Notes: generated by a model from the letters alone, not told the origin. A stretch of 64,000 nucleotides of DNA from Clostridium sp. UBA4108 (GCA_002381695.1 DFXM01000018.1:111113-175112); one strand, 5' to 3'; shown: positions 1-10,127, numbered from the stretch's first letter. Numbers and translations are program-made.

Positions 1-2
1 GT

Positions 3-704
3 GGATACATAGGATTTACTACGAGATTATCAGTTGAAGTACCATGGATTAATGGGAATGATATAGAAGCTTTAAAGGAAGAGGCAAAAGCCTTAAACTT
101 AAATCATGGAGGTACTGGAAAGAAGATAAGACCGTTAGTTGCATGTAAGGGAAGTATATGTCTACATGGGAATATAGATACACAAGGTATATGCAACAAA
201 TTATCAGAAAAAGAATTTGGACAAGATACACCTTCAAAATGTAAGATTGCAGTAGCTGGATGTGCTAATAACTGTTCCAAAGCAAACCTAAATGATATAG
301 GAATTATAGGATTAACTGTACCAAAGCTTAATAATGATAAATGTGTAGGCTGTGGTATGTGTATTAAAGCTTGTAGACAAAAGGCACTAGAGATAAATAA
401 TAAAAAGGTAGTGTTTAATCAAGATAAATGCGTTAACTGTGGAAATTGCGTTAGAGTATGTAAGACTGGTGGATTCACAGTTAAGGAAAAAGGAGCTCAA
501 GTCCATATAGGTGGAAGATTTGGAAGAGAATATAGATTTGGGACAAACATAGGAAGAATATTTAATGAAGATGAGATATTTAACGCAGTAGATGTAATAT
601 TAAAATACTATAGAGAACATGGACAGCCGTTAGAGAGAATATCTCATGTTATGGATAGATTAGGTGAGGAGACAGTAATAGAAGCAATATTATCAGAGAT
701 ATAG
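3..704 (+). CDS. Siroheme sulfite/nitrite reductase-like protein, 3' part (AsrC-like)
   Basis: The frame is open from the left edge, so the true start lies outside the window; 233 residues are visible. A cysteine pair (CKGSIC, C-x4-C) is followed by AGCANNC and then SKANLNDIGI, which fits the nitrite/sulfite reductase siroheme/4Fe-4S signature G-C-x3-C-x6-D-x-G. Two ferredoxin-type 4Fe-4S motifs come next (CVGCGMCIKAC and CVNCGNCVRVC), then a C-terminal reductase segment. This order (siroheme half-domain, two 4Fe-4S clusters, short tail) matches the catalytic C subunit of anaerobic sulfite reductase and related small siroheme reductases in clostridia. The asrA and asrB partners cannot be seen because they would lie upstream. 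The substrate (sulfite, nitrite or another) cannot be decided from this fragment. Confidence 0.8.
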   Translation, partial: GYIGFTTRLSVEVPWINGNDIEALKEEAKALNLNHGGTGKKIRPLVACKGSICLHGNIDTQGICNKLSEKEFGQDTPSKCKIAVAGCANNCSKANLNDIGIIGLTVPKLNNDKCVGCGMCIKACRQKALEINNKKVVFNQDKCVNCGNCVRVCKTGGFTVKEKGAQVHIGGRFGREYRFGTNIGRIFNEDEIFNAVDVILKYYREHGQPLERISHVMDRLGEETVIEAILSEI

Positions 705-731
705 ATAAATGTTCTGATTTAAAATTAAGTT

Positions 732-785
732 GAAATAGGACTTTATATTCAAAGTAAGAATAGAAAGTCCTATTTCAATATTTTA
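732..785 (+). terminator. Rho-independent terminator after the asrC-like gene
   Basis: A perfect 13-bp inverted repeat (732-744 with 764-776) is followed by an AT-rich stretch. It closes the asrC-like gene and sits 3' of the convergent protease gene. Confidence 0.65.
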
Positions 786-875
786 TTAAAACATATATTT
801 ATAATATGTTGAATTAATATAAAATAGCATTATTACTATATATAGTACAAAAATATGATAGGATTAAAAGTTTCT

Positions 876-3800
876 TTAAACTTGTTTAATATAATCATAC
901 AGGTTCCTAGGAATCCTATAAAGCATGCCATCATCTTTAAATTCAACATACTTATCATCCATATATCGGTAAGTAGTAGAGCGTGATTTACCAGCTAGAC
1001 TATTAAAGCTTTCTAATAAATCTAGTTGACCATACCCCCACTCTATATTTGGATATACTATCCCTCGTGTTTGTCTTGCTCCTTGTATTAGGTAAGTTCT
1101 AATCATAGCGCAATACATAGACCTCTGATTACCATTAACAATACCCCACTGAAGAAATAATGCAGCAACACCTGAAATTACAGCAGTGGCAGTACTACTT
1201 CCACTGACAGTTACAACTCTATTATTTAGCCCTATAGTTTTTACATTTATTCCACCTGTGGTAATTTGAGGAACAATTTTATTAGTAACTGTAAAGCCTT
1301 TTCCAGATTCAGCAACAATGGAATTGTCATTTTGATTATAGTAAGAAGTTACTATTGATGATTCAGTTGTAGAAGGTACTGTAAGAGTTGTTTCAGGAGC
1401 TGGATTCAAGAATCTAGTGCCATTTACAAGTAGCGATTTTTGAGGTAACCAAATATTAAAATTACCATCAATCACTACATTTCCTTGTACAGTGATACTC
1501 CAAATTCCTGGTTTTAAATTTTGAAACAATAAAAAAGTTAGTTGATTCCCACTTAGAGTATCAGGCAAGTAATATATTAGAGTCATATCTGTATCTTCAA
1601 ATATGAACTTATATTGTTGTGCAATTCTAGGTTCTAAGGTGTAAGCAACAATGGTTTGACCAGAAGGTGAAGTTACACTTACTATCAATTCATCACCAAA
1701 ATTTCCCCATACTTCAACAATAAGCTGGCTTTGATTTGGAGGAATTTCTAGTAGGGCCTCTTTTTTTTCTCCTTCGAAGCTAAGAGTACCAAGATAATGG
1801 GTTTCAGATAATCCTTCATTTCCTGTGCCAGTGCATACAGCGAGACCATTTTTATAACAAAGCTGGTCTATATATCGTTCTATTATATTAGTACCATTAT
1901 GAGCACCAAGACTAGTTCCTAGTGGTAAGTAGACCACTAGAGGTTTACCTAGTTCTAAAAATTTCCTTTCAACATAAGACAATGCTGCAACAAGGGCTGC
2001 ATCATCATATACACCTCCACGTACATTAGCATCACTAAAAAGCAACTCTGATTTGGCGGGGATTAATTTTACAACTAAAAAATCACAATCAGGTGCTACA
2101 GTAGTAATTTCGTTATTATATCCTCTGGCACCTATTATTCCGGCCATTTCTGTTCCATGGCCCACAGTGTCTCTACTAGGAACTATAGAATAGGGGTCTC
2201 CATTAGCTCTTTTTAAGCTGATTGCTTCATTTATTTGAGCATTAGTATATATTGAGCCAAAAGGAACTTGAGAGGAAACTGAAGTATTTGGTATAGTTTG
2301 GTCCCATATTTCGATTACTTTACTTCTTCCATCTTCATAAATAAATTCTTCATTCAAGTAATCGATTCCTGTATCAATCAGTGCCACTACTACACCACGA
2401 CCTGTTAAGTTTAGATAAGGATTTTTTTGAATGGGTGTTATATTACCAGCATCTACAGGAGAAATTTGCTCAAGGGTATATGGAACAGGTGTTATGATAT
2501 CAACATTATTTGAGGTATCTCTTGTAAATCTAGGTAAATCGTTTATAGCAAGAGATGCTAATCCATAAATTTCATTTATACGTATACCACAAGCATAGTC
2601 AATGTTAGTAAAGATGCTGTCGAAATCACCCTTATAACGAATAACGAAAACATTAATAGTAGGGTCATTAAAATCATCTATTATGTTAGGACAATTGGGA
2701 GGATTTAATGTTGGTTCATTCATGCTACGAGTTCCTAACAATAGTCTCAATGCATTGCTTAAGCATACCTTTCCAAAGCCCCAAGTATTATTAGGATATC
2801 TTCGTGTAGGTAAATCACGTATAGCTCCTCTTAGCAGATAATATTTAAGTGTATCACCATACAAAAATATATTATTTCCATTTACAATTCCCCATTGTAA
2901 AAGTAATGCACAGATTCCTGTTACTTCAGGGGCTGCCATAGAAGTTCCACTTCTAGAGTCAATTCCACCTCCGGGAGCTGCAGATAGAATGTTTTCCCCA
3001 GGTGCTATTAAATCTGGCTTTTTTATGCAGAAATCACTGGAACCTCTTCCAGAAAAGGGAGAAATGGTATTGGTAAGATTATTATAACTACCTACTGAAA
3101 TTACACTTGAAACAGTAGCAGGAATTCCTAGAGTATTTTCCACTGTAGGGTTCAAAAAGCGTGTATTTACATTAATTCCCTCTGATATAGGTAGCCACAT
3201 ATCGAAATTACTTTCTTCATCATTAGTAAGAGTAATGACTAAATTCCACTGACCTTGTTGTACAAAGTCTGTCCTAGCATTAATTAAACTTACAATTATT
3301 TCTCCATTGATGTCCAGTGGGGTAGGACCAGAATAAAAAACAGAATATCTATTTAGACCTAGTGAACCACTAAAATAACCTTGTTCAATGGGTATTGAAC
3401 CGCTACTTATACCTGAAGGATTTCTTATTTGAATATCAATATTACTTAATAAACCTTTATAAATTTGGATGATTAAACCTCTTTCTGCTGGAGATACGTT
3501 AAATGGAATAGTTAAGGTTCCATTAAGTACACCGCCAACATGGTGAGCCGCATTTCCTTCATTACCAGCAGAAATCACTATGGTCACATTTTCCACAGTA
3601 TTTATAACATTTATATATTGCTCAAATAAACTTGTTCCATTATGAGCTCCATCATTAGTGCTAAGACTTATATTTATTACAAGAGGTTGTTTTAATTCAT
3701 CACTTTTTTCTAGTAAAAATCTAATTCCTCTCATTATTAAAGTATCTCTAGACGTATTGACTGAGCCACCAGCCATGATTCTTACCATAGCAATAGAACT

Positions 3801-4427
3801 TTCGAAGGCAGGTCCATAGAAGGGTCTGCTAATTTGACCTCCACCGCAAGCGATACCAGCTACATGAGTGCCATGTCCAGATACATCTGTAGAAGGTACA
3901 ATGGTAAGTGGGGAAGGACTATTAATAGCCTCTTGAATCTGAGCTTTATTATAAACAGTTCCACCAGTTGATAAATCATAAATATATTCAATTCTGGTAT
4001 TTCCCCTTTCATCCATAAAAGCTGGATGTGTATAATCAATACCGCTGTCTATAAAACCAACTAAAACACCTTTCCCAGTTAGATTATAAATATTCCAAGC
4101 TTCAGGTACACAGCTAGAGGTATTAGAACTTATATCTGTAGTGTAGACTATTTTGGGAAGTTCAAGATAATCTATTCCTTGAATTTGGCTTAATTTAGAT
4201 ATTTCTGAAATATTAAGAGATATAATTCCAAAGCCGAATCCTAAATCAATAAACTGAATATTAAGATTTTTTGCTGATTCCTCAACAAGGTTCCTATTAT
4301 CACCATATAAAACAACAAATTCTATAATGCCTGGAGAGATAAGAGACTTTTCCGATAGCGATATTAGTCTTTGTTGCAGAAATTCAGGTATTGTAGATAG
4401 AAGATTAATAAATTCATTTGCAGCCAT
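876..4427 (-). CDS. Tandem (double) subtilisin-like serine protease, Csp germination-protease type
   Basis: 1183 residues made of two complete S8 subtilase units fused head to tail, with no signal peptide. Unit 1 (about 1-570) has a prodomain-like start and a triad of Asp127 (FIDSGID), His185 (GHGTHVAG) and Ser496 (SGTSMAAP), with oxyanion Asn289. Unit 2 (about 580-1183) has its own prodomain-like start, Asp685 (LIDTGID), His757 (GHGTEMAG), Asn870 and Ser1078 (SGSSTATA). Each unit has a long beta-rich insertion before the Ser motif, typical of clostridial Csp proteases, which cleave pro-SleC during spore germination. The fusion resembles C. difficile CspBA, where by published work only one half is catalytic; here both triads look present. 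The start has a good GGGGTGAGG ribosome site. No cspC neighbour is visible; sleC lies at 25.4 kb. A general spore or cytosolic subtilase is the alternative. Confidence 0.8.
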   Translation of the reverse strand: MAANEFINLLSTIPEFLQQRLISLSEKSLISPGIIEFVVLYGDNRNLVEESAKNLNIQFIDLGFGFGIISLNISEISKLSQIQGIDYLELPKIVYTTDISSNTSSCVPEAWNIYNLTGKGVLVGFIDSGIDYTHPAFMDERGNTRIEYIYDLSTGGTVYNKAQIQEAINSPSPLTIVPSTDVSGHGTHVAGIACGGGQISRPFYGPAFESSIAMVRIMAGGSVNTSRDTLIMRGIRFLLEKSDELKQPLVINISLSTNDGAHNGTSLFEQYINVINTVENVTIVISAGNEGNAAHHVGGVLNGTLTIPFNVSPAERGLIIQIYKGLLSNIDIQIRNPSGISSGSIPIEQGYFSGSLGLNRYSVFYSGPTPLDINGEIIVSLINARTDFVQQGQWNLVITLTNDEESNFDMWLPISEGINVNTRFLNPTVENTLGIPATVSSVISVGSYNNLTNTISPFSGRGSSDFCIKKPDLIAPGENILSAAPGGGIDSRSGTSMAAPEVTGICALLLQWGIVNGNNIFLYGDTLKYYLLRGAIRDLPTRRYPNNTWGFGKVCLSNALRLLLGTRSMNEPTLNPPNCPNIIDDFNDPTINVFVIRYKGDFDSIFTNIDYACGIRINEIYGLASLAINDLPRFTRDTSNNVDIITPVPYTLEQISPVDAGNITPIQKNPYLNLTGRGVVVALIDTGIDYLNEEFIYEDGRSKVIEIWDQTIPNTSVSSQVPFGSIYTNAQINEAISLKRANGDPYSIVPSRDTVGHGTEMAGIIGARGYNNEITTVAPDCDFLVVKLIPAKSELLFSDANVRGGVYDDAALVAALSYVERKFLELGKPLVVYLPLGTSLGAHNGTNIIERYIDQLCYKNGLAVCTGTGNEGLSETHYLGTLSFEGEKKEALLEIPPNQSQLIVEVWGNFGDELIVSVTSPSGQTIVAYTLEPRIAQQYKFIFEDTDMTLIYYLPDTLSGNQLTFLLFQNLKPGIWSITVQGNVVIDGNFNIWLPQKSLLVNGTRFLNPAPETTLTVPSTTESSIVTSYYNQNDNSIVAESGKGFTVTNKIVPQITTGGINVKTIGLNNRVVTVSGSSTATAVISGVAALFLQWGIVNGNQRSMYCAMIRTYLIQGARQTRGIVYPNIEWGYGQLDLLESFNSLAGKSRSTTYRYMDDKYVEFKDDGMLYRIPRNLYDYIKQV

Positions 4428-4629
4428 AAAATAATTACCTCACCCCTTTAAGTATATTGTCTAACTCAAAGCATAGTTTTTTACTATAATATTCAAACAA
4501 GAAAAAATTGTTACAGGATAACTACGAGATATCAATGGGTTTTAGTGATAGTTGATTTTTTACAAGGTATATATATGGGATATATATGGGATATATGATA
4601 AAATTAGATATATAATGTGGGGGTATAAA

Positions 4630-5568
4630 ATGATAAGTACAATGAATGGGGTTATGACAATATTTTTAATTATGGCACTGGGATATGTATTAACAATTAA
4701 AGGGTGGTTTACAGAAGAAACGGGAAAACTTTTTTCAAGAATAGTTACTAAAATATCTCTGCCTGCATTTATGGTATCAAATTTAACAGCTAATTTTACT
4801 AAAGATACTTTCTATAAATCTTATATAGTTATAATATTGGCTTTGGGGACAATGATAATATGCTATGGTATAGGGATATTAGTATCTAAGTTAATTAAAT
4901 TACCCAAAAATAAAAGAGGCATTTTTGGAGTTATGTTTGGATTATCTAACTCTATATTCATAGGACTACCAATGAACAATGCTATTTTTGGACCTGAAAG
5001 TACACAATATGTGCTTCTATTTTACATAGCTAATACACTATTTTTTTGGACTATAGGTGTATATGGTATTAAGAGAGATAGTGAAGTTATAAATAGGATA
5101 TTTTCTTTAGAAGGATTAAAGAATATTATAACACCTCCTATAGTTGCATTTCTTATAACTATCACTACAATTATGTTAAATATAAATATACCTAAATTTA
5201 TATTAGATAGTTGTACATATATTGGGAACTTAACTACACCATTATCTATACTCTTTGTGGGTATAACATTAACTTCTTTAGATTTAAAAAATATAAAATT
5301 AAATAAGCAGATATTATTGGTATGTTTAGGGAGATTTTTAATTGCACCAATGATTATGTTTATGATGATAAGTAAAACATCTATGCCATTACTAATGAAG
5401 AAGGTATTTATATTAGAAGCAGCCATGCCGGTTATGACTCAAGCAGCTATAGTAATAAAGGCATATGGAGGAGACTATGAAGAAGCCACTATATTTTTTG
5501 TAGTAACAACGGCGATAAGTTTGATTGTTATGCCTTTGTATATGATAATGTTTAATTTTATGAAATAG
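4630..5568 (+). CDS. AEC (auxin efflux carrier)-family permease
   Basis: 312 residues, almost entirely hydrophobic, about ten membrane spans in two five-helix halves, the layout of the AEC/malonate-transporter family. These are inner-membrane secondary transporters, often for organic acids; the substrate is unknown here. The ATG at 4630 is chosen because GGGGG at 4618-4623 sits at correct spacing. An in-frame ATG at 4552 would add 26 residues rich in Tyr and Ile without a ribosome site and is probably untranslated. The gene is monocistronic, divergent from the double protease. Confidence 0.85.
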   Translation: MISTMNGVMTIFLIMALGYVLTIKGWFTEETGKLFSRIVTKISLPAFMVSNLTANFTKDTFYKSYIVIILALGTMIICYGIGILVSKLIKLPKNKRGIFGVMFGLSNSIFIGLPMNNAIFGPESTQYVLLFYIANTLFFWTIGVYGIKRDSEVINRIFSLEGLKNIITPPIVAFLITITTIMLNINIPKFILDSCTYIGNLTTPLSILFVGITLTSLDLKNIKLNKQILLVCLGRFLIAPMIMFMMISKTSMPLLMKKVFILEAAMPVMTQAAIVIKAYGGDYEEATIFFVVTTAISLIVMPLYMIMFNFMK

Positions 5569-5570
5569 AG

Positions 5571-5660
5571 AAGTGTAACCTTTTGGTTGCAGAGAAGTGG
5601 CTCCGCCAGCTAATAGAAAAACTCACTTTGTTCGTTAGATAAGTGAAACTTATGGTTGCA
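5571..5660. repeat. Imperfect intergenic direct repeat, 70-bp period
   Basis: Positions 5571-5591 (AAGTGTAACCTTTTGGTTGC plus A) and 5641-5660 (AAGTGAAACTTATGGTTGCA) are near copies 70 bp apart, separated by more GC-rich text (GAAGTGGCTCCGCCAGC) than the surroundings. It looks like a remnant of a dispersed intergenic repeat; no coding potential is seen. Confidence 0.4.
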
Positions 5661-5667
5661 TTTCCTT

Positions 5668-5692
5668 AAATAAATTGCTTCGCAATTTATTT
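5668..5692. terminator. Perfect 11-bp hairpin, probable terminator of the AEC permease gene
   Basis: AAATAAATTGC and GCAATTTATTT pair perfectly around a TTC loop. The U tract is short, so termination is inferred rather than clear. Confidence 0.45.
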
Positions 5693-5738
5693 GAAAAAGT
5701 GTTATAATATTTTGAAGTAATTTAAAGAGGTGATAATA

Positions 5739-6605
5739 ATGAGTGGAGTTGCAGGTAATGGTTGTGAAATATTAGTTCCATTTAATGAAAGAAAACCACT
5801 TGAGGAAATAGAGAGAAGTTTAATTAAAAAGTATAGAAAGAATATATGGTCTAAGTTTGTTAAGGCCATTAAGGATTATAAATTAATTGAAGAAGGGGAT
5901 AAGATAGCTGTAGCTATTTCAGGAGGAAAAGATAGTCTTATAATGGCGAAGCTATTTCAGGAGCTTAAAAGACATGGTCAGATGAATTTTGAACTTGAAT
6001 TTATAGCTATGGATCCTGGATATCATCCACAGATTAAGGAACTTTTAATAGATAACTGTAATTATCTAAATATACCGATACATATTTTTGAGTCAAAGAT
6101 ATTTGATATTATAGATGGAATAGCAAAGGATTATCCTTGCTATATGTGTGCTAGGATGAGAAGAGGAGCACTTTATTCAAAGGCACAGGAGTTGGGATGT
6201 AATAAAATGGCATTAGGCCATCATTTTAATGATGTAATTGAAACAACTATGCTAAATGTGCTTTATGCGGGAAATTTTAAAACCATGCTTCCAAAGTTAA
6301 AAGCTACAAACTTTGAAGGTCTAGAACTTATTCGTCCACTATATTATGTGGAGGAGCAATATATTCAAAAATTTACTCAAAGCAGTGGAATATGGCCGTT
6401 AAACTGTGCATGTATGGTAGCAGCTAAAAAAATAGGAAATAAAAGATATGAAATAAAAGAGCTTATAAAAAATCTAAAAACTGAATTTAATGATGTAGAT
6501 AAGTCTATATTTAGAGCTGCTCATAATGTAAATATGGAAGCCATCCTAGGATGGCAGAAGGATGGAGTAAACTATTCTTTCCTTGACTTTTATAATGAAG
6601 AGTAA
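5739..6605 (+). CDS. TtcA-family tRNA 2-thiolation enzyme (PP-loop ATPase)
   Basis: 288 residues. The adenylation P-loop SGGKDS lies at residues 61-66. Cys134 and Cys137 (CYMC) and Cys225 (in NCACM) have the same 88-residue separation as the three cluster-binding cysteines of TtcA, which holds a 4Fe-4S cluster and thiolates cytidine 32 of some tRNAs. GHHFNDVIETT is the family's conserved central motif. The ATG at 5739 is used because AGAGGTG at 5726-5732 is well spaced; the GTG at 5730 lies inside that site. Clostridia carry several TtcA-like paralogues, so the exact target base is an inference. Confidence 0.75.
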   Translation: MSGVAGNGCEILVPFNERKPLEEIERSLIKKYRKNIWSKFVKAIKDYKLIEEGDKIAVAISGGKDSLIMAKLFQELKRHGQMNFELEFIAMDPGYHPQIKELLIDNCNYLNIPIHIFESKIFDIIDGIAKDYPCYMCARMRRGALYSKAQELGCNKMALGHHFNDVIETTMLNVLYAGNFKTMLPKLKATNFEGLELIRPLYYVEEQYIQKFTQSSGIWPLNCACMVAAKKIGNKRYEIKELIKNLKTEFNDVDKSIFRAAHNVNMEAILGWQKDGVNYSFLDFYNEE

Positions 6606-6606
6606 G

Positions 6607-6640
6607 AAAAAAGCAATGCATGATAGCATTGCTTTTTTAT
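6607..6640 (+). terminator. Strong intrinsic terminator after the ttcA-like gene
   Basis: Perfect 13-bp stem (6607-6619 with 6626-6638) carrying an AGCAATGC core and ending in a run of six T. Confidence 0.9.
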
Positions 6641-6828
6641 TTTATCTATATTTTCAAGAAGAAGCCATTGAAAGGAATTTTTCCATAAGCCTTAGATAAT
6701 AATAAGATATATATGTTTTTATGTTGATGAAACAATTATGGACACAATATAAGGATATTAGAATTTATCTAAACTTATATATTATTACTTTAAATTATCT
6801 TATTCAATATTAATAAGGAGAGAATTTT

Positions 6829-8343
6829 ATGAAAAAAGGTTTATGGATAGAGAAAGCTGAAAGGACGCAATATGAAAAACTTGAAGGAGAAGAGAGCGCT
6901 GAAGTAGTAGTAATAGGAGGGGGAATTTCGGGACTAACTACAGCTTATCTTCTAAAAAAGCAAGGAATAAACGTAAAACTTCTAGAAGGAAATAAAATTG
7001 CATACGGCACCAGTGGTAAAAACACTGGAAAGATAACTTCATTACATAGCTTATGTTATCAAAATATAAAAACTATATATGGAAAAGAGTTCGCATTTAA
7101 ATATGGCCAAGGAAATGAAAAAGGTATACAGATTATTAAAGATATAGTTAGAGATAATAATATACAATGTGATTTAGAGATAAGAGATTCTTTGGTATAC
7201 ACTCTATTTGATGAAAATTTAGAGAGTATTTATGATGAGGTTAAAATAACTGAATCCATAGCATTACCTTCAAGATACACTGATAAATCCTCTTTGCCAT
7301 TTGACATAAAAGGTGGAATTATATTTAATGGGCAAGCTATGTTTAATCCGAGAAAATATCTATTAGGTTTGGGAAGCGTCTTAAATGCAGGAGGCAAATG
7401 TATTTATGAAAATTCAAGAGTTATAGGTGTGGAAAAAACAAGTCTTGGGTATAAGGTAATGACAGATGAAGGTTTTATAAACTGTAAAAAGATAGTAGTA
7501 GCGACCCATGGACCAATATTCAATAAATATGGACTTTACTTTGTAAAATCACATGGGAGCACTTCATATATTATAGCTATTAAAGGAAATAAGATTGATA
7601 CTGTAAATGAAATGAGTATAACTGTAGAGAAACCAAAAAAATCTATAAGAACTGTGAAAATAGGAACTGAGGAATATTTACTAATTGCAGGAGAAGAAAA
7701 TAGGACGGGAGAAGAAAATATAAAATATAATCCATATAATAATCTACTAGATTTTGGGAAGATGTGTTTTGGGAATGATATTAGTGTTAAATATCAATGG
7801 GAAACGGAAGATATAATGACTTTAGATGGAATACCTTATATAGGAAACTATGGAAAAGATACTGAGGATATATATGTAATTACAGGGCTTAATAAATGGG
7901 GAATTACTAATGGAACTATAGGAGCCTCTATAATATGTGATGATATATTGGGAAAAGAGAATATATACAAAGATGTATTTTCAGCTCAAAGATTTGAAAC
8001 TATATCCTCCATAACCCCTATAACTAAAAATGTTGCTACATTCTCATCTAATTTTATAGATGCAAGAATTGATAATGCGGATAAAACTATAGAAGATATA
8101 GAAAAAGATAGTGGAGATGTTATAAGTTATAAAGGAGAAAAGGCTGGTGTGTATAAAGACAAAAATGGAAAATGTTATATTGTAGATGTAGTATGTCCTC
8201 ACTTGGGTTGCGAATTGACTTTCAATAAAATAGATAAAACATGGGATTGTCCGTGTCATGGTTCTAGATTTACAATAGATGGGAAAATTATAGAGGCTCC
8301 TACTAAAGAACCATTAAAATTAATAGAAATTATTCAATTATAA
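6829..8343 (+). CDS. FAD-dependent oxidoreductase with C-terminal Rieske [2Fe-2S] domain (YhfW-like)
   Basis: 504 residues. The N-terminal DAO-type flavoprotein domain carries the dinucleotide motif G30-x-G32-x-x-G35 (VIGGGISGL). The last roughly 90 residues form a Rieske domain with CPHLGC and CPCHGS: Cys456, His458, Cys474 and His477 are the expected cluster ligands, and Cys461 and Cys476 the expected disulfide. The architecture and length match Bacillus YhfW, a protein of unknown substrate. A GGAGAG ribosome site precedes the ATG. The gene stands alone between terminators, so context gives no pathway. Confidence 0.85.
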   Translation: MKKGLWIEKAERTQYEKLEGEESAEVVVIGGGISGLTTAYLLKKQGINVKLLEGNKIAYGTSGKNTGKITSLHSLCYQNIKTIYGKEFAFKYGQGNEKGIQIIKDIVRDNNIQCDLEIRDSLVYTLFDENLESIYDEVKITESIALPSRYTDKSSLPFDIKGGIIFNGQAMFNPRKYLLGLGSVLNAGGKCIYENSRVIGVEKTSLGYKVMTDEGFINCKKIVVATHGPIFNKYGLYFVKSHGSTSYIIAIKGNKIDTVNEMSITVEKPKKSIRTVKIGTEEYLLIAGEENRTGEENIKYNPYNNLLDFGKMCFGNDISVKYQWETEDIMTLDGIPYIGNYGKDTEDIYVITGLNKWGITNGTIGASIICDDILGKENIYKDVFSAQRFETISSITPITKNVATFSSNFIDARIDNADKTIEDIEKDSGDVISYKGEKAGVYKDKNGKCYIVDVVCPHLGCELTFNKIDKTWDCPCHGSRFTIDGKIIEAPTKEPLKLIEIIQL

Positions 8344-8468
8344 ATGATAAGATATCTAAACAGTGAATAAATTATGTATTGTCAATGGAAAAATATCAAA
8401 TTTTATGATATATTTAAATTTAATATGAGTAATATTTATTTATAATAGTTTTAAAGGAAGTGAATATT

Positions 8469-10127
8469 ATGGGAGAGATTTTAAATAACTCATCTTCTAA
8501 TTTCATAAAAAGAATAGTGGTAGATGATTTGCAGAGTGGCAAACATAAAGATATAATTACTCGTTTTCCACCAGAGCCAAATGGGTATTTACATATAGGT
8601 CATGCAAAGTCTATAGTTTTAAATTTTGAACTAGCAGATGAGTTTAAAGGAAAAACTAATTTAAGATTTGATGATACTAATCCAACGAAGGAAGATACTG
8701 AATATGTAGAATCTATAAAAGAAGACATAGCATGGTTAGGATTTCAATGGGATGATTTATATTTTGCTTCAGATTACTTTGAAGAAATGTATAATAGAGC
8801 AACTCTTTTAATAAAAAAAGGGTTAGCTTTTGTATGTGACTTATCTGCAGAAGATATAAAAAATCATAGAGGTACGTTAACTGAGCCAGGGAAAGAGAGT
8901 CCATATAGAAATAGAACAGCTGAAGAAAATTTAGATTTATTTAGTCGTATGAAAAATGGCGAATTTAAAGATGGAGAAAAGGTAATAAGAGCAAAAATCG
9001 ACATGTCTTCTCCAAATATAAATATGAGAGATCCAGTAATTTACCGTATATCTCATTCTATTCATCATAATACAGGAGATAAATGGTGTGTTTATCCGAT
9101 GTACGATTTTGCACATCCATTAGAGGATGCTATTGAAGGTATAACACATTCAATATGTACTTTGGAGTTTGAAGATCATAGACCACTTTATGACTGGGTT
9201 ATAGAAGCTTGCGAAATGAAAGATAAACCACAGCAAATTGAGTTTGCAAGACTTAACATAACTAATACTGTAATGAGCAAAAGAAAACTTAAAGCATTAG
9301 TGGATGAAGGTGTAGTTGATGGATGGGATGATCCTAGAATGCCAACTATAGCAGGTCTTAGAAGAAGAGGATATACACCTGAGGCTATTCGTAACTTCTG
9401 TAGGGAAATAGGGGTAGCTAAAAATGATAGTACTGTAGATGAGCAAATGTTGCAGCACTTTATTAGAGAAAACCTAAATCCAAAGGCTCCAAGAACTATG
9501 GGAGTATTAAGACCATTAAAGGTAGTTATAACAAACTATCCAGAGGATAAGGTAGAGATGTTAGAGATTGAGAACAATCCAGATGATCCATCTATGGGAA
9601 ATAGAATGATACCTTTCTCAAGGGAGATATATATTGAAGAAGAAGATTTTATGGAAGAGCCTCCTAAGAAATATTTCAGATTATTTCCAGGAAATGAGGT
9701 AAGACTTAAGGGAGCATACTTTATAAAATGTAACGATTTTATAAAAGATGAGAATGGAAAAGTTGTAGAGATACATTGCACCTATGATCCTGGAACTAAG
9801 AGTGGAACTGGATTTACTGGAAGAAAGGTTAAAGGAACTATACATTGGGTAGATGGAAAAGCTGCTATTCCAGCAGAGTTTAGACTTTATGAACCTCTTA
9901 TTCTAGATGACCAGCAGGATGAGAATAAAACTTTCTTAGAGTGTATAAATCCTAACTCATTAGAGATTTTACAAGGGTTCGTTGAACCAGATATGAAAAA
10001 TGCTAAAAAAGGAAGTAGTTTTCAATTCTTTAGACATGGATATTTCAATGTGGATTTAAAATATTCTACAGAGGAAAAAACTGTTTTTAATAGAATAGTA
10101 TCATTAAAGAGTTCATTTAAATTATAA
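8469..10127 (+). CDS. glnS: Glutaminyl-tRNA synthetase
   Basis: 552 residues, normal length for a class I GlnRS. The ATP-binding HIGH motif is in PNGYLHIGHAKS (residues 42-45) and the KMSKS-type loop is VMSKRKL. The C-terminal beta-barrel anticodon domain is complete. The ATG at 8469 follows AAAGGAAG at good spacing; an in-frame GTG at 8460 is too close to that site. Most Firmicutes make Gln-tRNA indirectly through GatCAB; some clostridia have acquired a direct GlnRS, as here. Monocistronic. Confidence 0.95.
   Translation: MGEILNNSSSNFIKRIVVDDLQSGKHKDIITRFPPEPNGYLHIGHAKSIVLNFELADEFKGKTNLRFDDTNPTKEDTEYVESIKEDIAWLGFQWDDLYFASDYFEEMYNRATLLIKKGLAFVCDLSAEDIKNHRGTLTEPGKESPYRNRTAEENLDLFSRMKNGEFKDGEKVIRAKIDMSSPNINMRDPVIYRISHSIHHNTGDKWCVYPMYDFAHPLEDAIEGITHSICTLEFEDHRPLYDWVIEACEMKDKPQQIEFARLNITNTVMSKRKLKALVDEGVVDGWDDPRMPTIAGLRRRGYTPEAIRNFCREIGVAKNDSTVDEQMLQHFIRENLNPKAPRTMGVLRPLKVVITNYPEDKVEMLEIENNPDDPSMGNRMIPFSREIYIEEEDFMEEPPKKYFRLFPGNEVRLKGAYFIKCNDFIKDENGKVVEIHCTYDPGTKSGTGFTGRKVKGTIHWVDGKAAIPAEFRLYEPLILDDQQDENKTFLECINPNSLEILQGFVEPDMKNAKKGSSFQFFRHGYFNVDLKYSTEEKTVFNRIVSLKSSFKL

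Noticed and set aside
5022..5426. 134-codon antisense frame in the AEC permease gene
   Set aside because: A shadow of the hydrophobic transporter sequence; no ribosome site or family match.
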